This document shows, piece after piece, positions 6,217-9,843 of a stretch of DNA of 9,843 nucleotides. Made by a program: the position numbers and the translations under genes. Origin of the DNA: Gammaproteobacteria bacterium (lineage in GTDB: Bacteria; Pseudomonadota; Gammaproteobacteria; Pseudomonadales; Azotimanducaceae). Below the pieces are notes generated by a model. The model saw nothing but the letters and a program-made list of their open reading frames with translations, was not told the origin of the DNA and searched no databases. The DNA is taken from positions 1-9,843 of the forward strand of contig JAPUFN010000459.1 in the NCBI GenBank assembly GCA_027293665.1, written 5' to 3'. Each line of letters starts with the position of its first letter. Position 1 is the first letter of the stretch.

Positions 6217-7119
6217 ATGCAGATAGCCGAATTGGAAGCCTTTCTCGCGGTTGCCGAAGCCGCTTCTTTCTCCCGCGCAGCCGAACAGTTGCACCTGAGC
6301 CAGCCGGCTGTCAGCAAACGGATCAGTAGCCTGGAACGCCATCTTGAGGCAACCCTGTTCGACCGGGTGGGCAAACGCATCTACCTCACGGATGCCGGCA
6401 ATCTGTTGCGGCCGAGGGCCGAATCGCTGCTGACGGGCATTGCCGATACCCGGCGCCTTTTGCAGAATCAGCACGAGCGAATCGATGGACCGCTGAGTCT
6501 CGCGACATCGCATCACGTGGGTCTGCACCGGCTGGCGCCGATTCTGAAAACCTTCTCACGAACCCACGAGGCGGTCAGTCTGGACATACGCTTCGAAGAT
6601 TCCGAGGCAGCCCACGATCTGGTGCGACGTGCGAGCAGCGAGCTTGCGGTCGTGACGCTCAATCCGCAGGGAGACTCCGAACTCTTCTACGAGCCCTTAT
6701 GGGATGATCCGTTGTGTTTCATCGTCGCCGCCGATCATGAGCTGGCGGGCTGCGAAGGCATCGATCTCGACTCGCTGGCGCAATACCCGGTGATTCTCCC
6801 GGGACTGGGAACCTACACCGGGCGAATTGTCGCGGCAACGTTCGAAGCGCGCAACGTGCCCCTGCGACCAGCGCTTTCGACCAACTTTCTGGAAACCATA
6901 GCCATGCTGGTGGGCATCGGCCTCGGCTGGAGCGTGTTACCCGCCAGCATGGTGGGTGAGGGTCTGGTCAGGTTGTCGACCGATGCGCCGGATCTGCACC
7001 GGACACTGGGCTGTGTACTCAATCCCAGACGCACGTTGTCGAACGCTGCCCGGGCATTCGTTGAAGTTTTGCTCAGCTCGAAGGACCCGGCTGCACAACT
7101 TGCCCACGATAGCGCATGA
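6217..7119 (+). CDS. LysR-type transcriptional regulator
   Basis: A 300-residue protein of normal LysR-family length. Residues 1-60 form the winged helix-turn-helix: MQIAELEAFLAVAEAASFSR, then AAEQLHLSQPAVSKRISSLE (21-40) and LFDRVGKRIYLTDAG (47-61). A linker helix follows to about 88, then a periplasmic-binding-protein-like effector domain from about 90 to 290, with LETIAMLVGIGLGWSVLPASM (225-245) typical of the family. Such proteins are tetrameric and respond to a small-molecule ligand; this ligand is unknown. The gene diverges from leuC, as a LysR gene does next to leuC in Pseudomonas. Control of leuC and of itself through the palindrome at 6087-6103 is therefore likely but not shown. Its last 15 codons overlap the end of aroC on the other strand. 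Confidence 0.95.
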   Translation: MQIAELEAFLAVAEAASFSRAAEQLHLSQPAVSKRISSLERHLEATLFDRVGKRIYLTDAGNLLRPRAESLLTGIADTRRLLQNQHERIDGPLSLATSHHVGLHRLAPILKTFSRTHEAVSLDIRFEDSEAAHDLVRRASSELAVVTLNPQGDSELFYEPLWDDPLCFIVAADHELAGCEGIDLDSLAQYPVILPGLGTYTGRIVAATFEARNVPLRPALSTNFLETIAMLVGIGLGWSVLPASMVGEGLVRLSTDAPDLHRTLGCVLNPRRTLSNAARAFVEVLLSSKDPAAQLAHDSA

Positions 7120-8146
7120 CATGGTCCATCAGGACCAGCGCCACCATGGCTTCGGCGATGGGTGTGGCGCGGATGCCGACACAGGGGTCGTGGCGGCCTT
7201 TGGTCACGACTTCGACCTCATTGCCAGCGCGGTCGACGGTTTTCCCGGGCTTTGTCAGGCTCGAGGTCGGCTTGAGCGCAATTCGGGCAACCACATCCTC
7301 ACCGGATGAAATTCCGCCAAGAATTCCGCCTGCGTGATTGCTGGTAAATCCATCCGCCCTCATTTCGTCTCGATGCTCGCTGCCGCGTTGCCGGATGACG
7401 GCAAAGCCATCGCCCATCGCAACCGCCTTCACGGCGTTAATGCTCATCAACGCGCCGGCGAGTTCTGCGTCGAGCTTGCCGAACACAGGCTCACCGAGGC
7501 CAACCGGCATCCCACTGGCAACGACGGTAATTTCCGCGCCGATGGAGTCGCCTTCCCTGCGCAGTTGATCAATCAGCGCCGCTATTGAATCCACCGCCTC
7601 AGGATCGGGACAGAAAAACGGGTTCTCGGCAACTGCAGACCAATCCTTCAACGCAATGTCAATCGAACCGATGGCGCTCAGATAACCCTGCACGCTCACC
7701 CCGAGGGTCGTCAGATACTTGCGCGCGATCGCACCCGCCGCAACACGCATCGCGGTTTCCCGGGCCGACGCCCGGCCACCACCCCGGTAGTCGCGAATGC
7801 CGTACTTCGCCTGGTAGGTAAAATCCGCGTGCGCCGGCCGGTAGACGTCCTTTATCGCACTGTAGTCTTTGCTTTTCTGATCGACGTTTTCGATAACGAG
7901 ACCAATCGGGGTGCCTGTGGTCACGCCCTCGAAGACGCCGGAGAGGATCTTGACCGCGTCGGGTTCCTTGCGCTGAGTGGTGTATTTGGACTGGCCGGGT
8001 CGCCGCCGGTCCAGATCAATCTGCAGGTCGGCTTCTGTCAGGGGTAAGCCGGGTGGACATCCGTCCACCACCGCGCCCAGGGAGGGACCGTGACTTTCGC
8101 CAAAGGTGGTAACCGTAAAAAGTTGTCCAAACGTATTTCCCGCCAT
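7073..8146 (-). CDS. aroC: Chorismate synthase
   Basis: AroC converts 5-enolpyruvylshikimate-3-phosphate to chorismate using reduced FMN, the last step of the shikimate pathway. The 357 residues match the usual 350-365. The start MAGNTFGQLFTVTTFGESHG (1-20) is the family signature, with the conserved His 19. Further motifs are RRRPGQSKYTTQRKEPD (47-63), YRGGGRASARETAMRVAAGA (120-139), SNHAGGILGGISSGEDV (269-285), FKPTSS-like LKPTSSLTKP (291-300) and RHDPCVGIRATPIAEAM (318-334). The ATG at 8146 has GAAAGG only two bases upstream, a very tight spacing, but the start is fixed by homology. It lies 111 bp after prmB on the same strand. The 3' end runs into the convergent LysR gene, with no terminator visible between them. 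Confidence 0.98.
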   Translation of the reverse strand: MAGNTFGQLFTVTTFGESHGPSLGAVVDGCPPGLPLTEADLQIDLDRRRPGQSKYTTQRKEPDAVKILSGVFEGVTTGTPIGLVIENVDQKSKDYSAIKDVYRPAHADFTYQAKYGIRDYRGGGRASARETAMRVAAGAIARKYLTTLGVSVQGYLSAIGSIDIALKDWSAVAENPFFCPDPEAVDSIAALIDQLRREGDSIGAEITVVASGMPVGLGEPVFGKLDAELAGALMSINAVKAVAMGDGFAVIRQRGSEHRDEMRADGFTSNHAGGILGGISSGEDVVARIALKPTSSLTKPGKTVDRAGNEVEVVTKGRHDPCVGIRATPIAEAMVALVLMDHVMRYRGQVVQPGPSS

Positions 8147-8198
8147 CGCCTTTCATCAGCCATTGTTTTACCGATACTCAGGGTACCCGGGGACCGGC

Positions 8199-8227
8199 AG
8201 TATGGAAACGTCACAATTGAGCGGCAA
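8199..8227 (-). promoter_or_regulatory. Weak candidate promoter of aroC
   Basis: In the 111 bp gap after prmB the minus strand reads TTGCCG (8222-8227), 17 bases, then CATACT (8199-8204), each four of six against the consensus. aroC could use it in addition to read-through from prmB. Confidence 0.25.
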
Positions 8228-8257
8228 GGTGCTGGGAAATACCTGATCAGAGGCTCC

Positions 8258-9121
8258 CTAATAGCGCAGCGGCCTGGCATTCCCCTGCAGAATGAAAACT
8301 CCCGAACCACCCTGCGTGAGGTCCGGCCAGATAAATCCAGTCCGCGAATACTCACGCTGCAGCGCAGCTGCACTGGCGCCGACCTCGCACACCAGCATGC
8401 CGTCGGGGTTGAGACGGCCAGGCAGTTCAGCGAGCAGCTCATGGACAACCGTGAGACCATCGCCGCCCCCCGCAAGACCCCGCGCGGGTTCATGCCGGTG
8501 CTCCGGTGGCAGGGCGCGCATATCAACCGTATCAACGTACGGCGGATTACACACGATCAGATCGAACTGCCCGGGCGGCAGATCGGCAAACAAATCAGAA
8601 CGCACCACTTGAGTCCGTTGCGTAAGACCGTGACGTTCGACGTTGCGCCGCGCCAGAGTAACTGCCGTTGGATCGACATCGGCCAGCGTCAGATGACATT
8701 CGGCGAAGGCGCGTGCACTGGCAATCCCGATGCAGCCAGAACCGCAGCACAGATCCAGAACGCTCGCAGGTTCTGCGGTCAGCCAGGGACTGAAACGTGC
8801 TCCAATCAACTCGGCAATTGGCGAACGCGGGATCACCACGCCAGGTTCAATAAGAAACTCGAGTTCCGCGAACCACGCCGTGCCCAGCAGATAAGGCAGT
8901 GGTATCCGCTCGACTACCCGACGCTTGAGCAAATCGACAATGCGTTGTCGATCCGACTTGGTCAATTCTGCAGCCAGGCTCGCCTTGTCGTTTGGCAGTT
9001 CAGCCACTGTGAGCACCAGCGCAACTGCCTCGTCCCAGGCATTATCTGTGCCATGATCGAAAACTACCGAGCCCTCCTCGAGGGCAAGCGCCACTCGCTT
9101 AATCTGCTCGGCTACCTGCAA
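8258..9121 (-). CDS. prmB: Ribosomal protein uL3 glutamine N5-methyltransferase
   Basis: PrmB methylates a glutamine of ribosomal protein L3 with S-adenosylmethionine. The 287-residue protein has the PrmB N-terminal signature FDHGTDNAWDEAVALVL (21-37), RIPLPYLLGTAWFAELEF (72-89) and VVIPRSPIAELI (95-106). The methyltransferase core has the SAM loop VLDLCCGSGCIGIASA (121-136), an acidic end of strand two at LADVD (146-150) and the catalytic NPPYVD (192-197). HGTDNAWDEA and RSPIAELI separate it from the relatives PrmC and HemK. The start is probably TTG at 9119-9121, since no ATG lies upstream before the in-frame TGA of the preceding gene. This makes the N-terminus some 15 residues shorter than in E. 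coli. A GTG nine codons later is the alternative. prmB followed by aroC is a conserved order. Confidence 0.95.
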   Translation of the reverse strand: MQVAEQIKRVALALEEGSVVFDHGTDNAWDEAVALVLTVAELPNDKASLAAELTKSDRQRIVDLLKRRVVERIPLPYLLGTAWFAELEFLIEPGVVIPRSPIAELIGARFSPWLTAEPASVLDLCCGSGCIGIASARAFAECHLTLADVDPTAVTLARRNVERHGLTQRTQVVRSDLFADLPPGQFDLIVCNPPYVDTVDMRALPPEHRHEPARGLAGGGDGLTVVHELLAELPGRLNPDGMLVCEVGASAAALQREYSRTGFIWPDLTQGGSGVFILQGNARPLRY

Positions 9122-9143
9122 CTTAACGCTCGAAGGTCGCCTG

Positions 9144-9172
9144 CCCCATCAGTTGTGATCCAACCGATGGGG
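9144..9172 (-). other. Strong RNA hairpin across the DUF4892 stop codon and prmB leader
   Basis: On the minus-strand RNA, CCCCAUC-G-GUUG pairs with CAAC-U-GAUGGGG around a GAUCA loop, a 12-pair stem including one G-U pair. On the plus strand the same position is an A-C mismatch, so the fold favours the minus-strand transcript. It covers the TGA of the upstream gene. No T-run follows, so it is not a standard intrinsic terminator. It may shape expression of prmB, whose start is about 22 bases further on. Confidence 0.6.
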
Positions 9173-9843
9173 TAGCACCAGCTCGATTCTGGATCGTGAT
9201 CCACTCGCGCGTGGCAGGAGAGGGCCCGCGGCAAAAGGCACGAGTGTCGGTCCACCATCGAGAGTCAACGCTATCACCGCCTGCTCGCTGCAGCGTTGCG
9301 CCGCTTCGATAACGGCACGGATCTTCGCCGAACTGTACAGGTGACAGACGACATAAACTGTCTGACCCGAAAAAATATTCAGTTCCTCTGCGAGTTCTTT
9401 GAGTGTTGCGCGGGAGGATTCCGGCAAATTGCCATCTCCCGCCAGCTTCAGGCCGTCTATGACGCTGAACCCATCGCCAGCCAGATGCTCGACCAGAACG
9501 CGATTAGCCACAACGGCCACGTTCGTTTCAGGATTCAATGCTTCGAGATGTGCATAGACTCTTTTGTTACCCCGTTCGATGACGTAGAGCGCAAGCAGAT
9601 GCCCCTCATACTCGGCAGCCAGGTAGAACTGGTTGCCGTCCGGGCCGTACAAAATGGCTTTCTTGAAAATATGATTGGCCCAGTCGTTGCTGCGCCCACA
9701 ATCACGGCCGGAGCAACTGAACAGCTCACCCGCACCGAGTAGTTTTGCATAGTGCTCAACCACCTCACTGACCGGCGTTCCGTTGGGTATCTGATACGTT
9801 GCACGTTCAATCGTCGCCGATGTACGTATGTCTTTTTCTATAC
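9149..9843 (-). CDS. DUF4892-family protein, N-terminal part outside the window
   Basis: An open frame enters at the right edge and ends in TGA at 9149, giving 230 visible residues (first complete codon at 9841). It resembles the DUF4892 proteins of Pseudomonas and relatives, whose function is unknown; they are usually predicted to be exported. Features are ATYQIPNGTPVSEVVEHY (14-31), CSGRDCGRSNDWANHIF (43-59) with two Cys four residues apart that could form a disulfide, ILYGPDGNQFYLAA (63-76) and LYVIERGNKRVYAHLE (85-100). The tail AGPLLPRASGSRSRIELVLP (205-224) resembles the last strand of OmpA-like domains, with an NRRVEI-type ending here reading SRSRIEL. Any signal peptide lies off the window. 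An internal GTG at 9763 is unlikely to be the start, because family similarity continues upstream. It ends 27 bp before prmB, in the same frame, and is probably cotranscribed with it. Confidence 0.75.
   Translation of the reverse strand, partial: IEKDIRTSATIERATYQIPNGTPVSEVVEHYAKLLGAGELFSCSGRDCGRSNDWANHIFKKAILYGPDGNQFYLAAEYEGHLLALYVIERGNKRVYAHLEALNPETNVAVVANRVLVEHLAGDGFSVIDGLKLAGDGNLPESSRATLKELAEELNIFSGQTVYVVCHLYSSAKIRAVIEAAQRCSEQAVIALTLDGGPTLVPFAAGPLLPRASGSRSRIELVLPHRLDHN

Noticed and set aside
8090..9175. Long plus-strand reading frame of 361 codons opposite prmB
   Set aside because: It lacks recognisable motifs and is antisense to prmB, whose SAM loop, NPPYVD and HGTDNAWDEA motifs are clear. 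High GC opens long antisense frames.
1..9843. Novel defence system, prophage, insertion sequence or biosynthetic cluster
   Set aside because: All long genes belong to housekeeping families in a familiar order. I saw no transposase, integrase, terminal repeats, toxin-antitoxin pair or tRNA.

Overview
The window looks like chromosomal core-metabolism DNA from a gammaproteobacterium. GC content is high, GTG and TTG starts are used alongside ATG, and the gene order leuC-leuD-leuB-asd-fimV, with a divergent LysR gene next to leuC, is one I know from Pseudomonas and relatives. The pair prmB-aroC is also a classic gammaproteobacterial order. I cannot name the genus.

Layout. Reading down the minus strand from the right edge: the C-terminal part of a DUF4892-family protein (9149-9843, cut by the window edge), prmB (8258-9121) and aroC (7073-8146). 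Next is a plus-strand LysR-type regulator gene (6217-7119), whose 3' end overlaps that of aroC by 47 bp. Upstream of the regulator is a 207 bp divergent control region (6010-6216). The minus-strand leucine cluster follows: leuC (4594-6009), leuD (3898-4560) and leuB (2736-3839), then asd (1727-2743), whose start overlaps the leuB stop by 8 bp. After about 294 bp without a gene comes fimV (1-1432), whose C-terminal part lies off the left edge.

How the genes fit together. LeuC and LeuD form isopropylmalate isomerase and LeuB is the next dehydrogenase, so the three give the middle of leucine synthesis. No leuA is visible. Asd feeds the aspartate family (Lys, Thr, Met, diaminopimelate). AroC makes chorismate for aromatic amino acids. 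PrmB methylates ribosomal protein uL3. FimV is a polar peptidoglycan-binding scaffold linked to type IV pili and type II secretion in relatives. The LysR regulator probably controls leuC and itself through the shared intergenic region.

I found no mobile element, CRISPR array, tRNA, rRNA, defence locus or undescribed multi-gene system. The most interesting non-coding signals are a perfect 17 bp palindrome filling a candidate leuC promoter spacer, a 21-22 bp tandem repeat in front of the LysR gene, a short upstream ORF running into leuC, and a strong RNA hairpin over the DUF4892 stop codon just before prmB.
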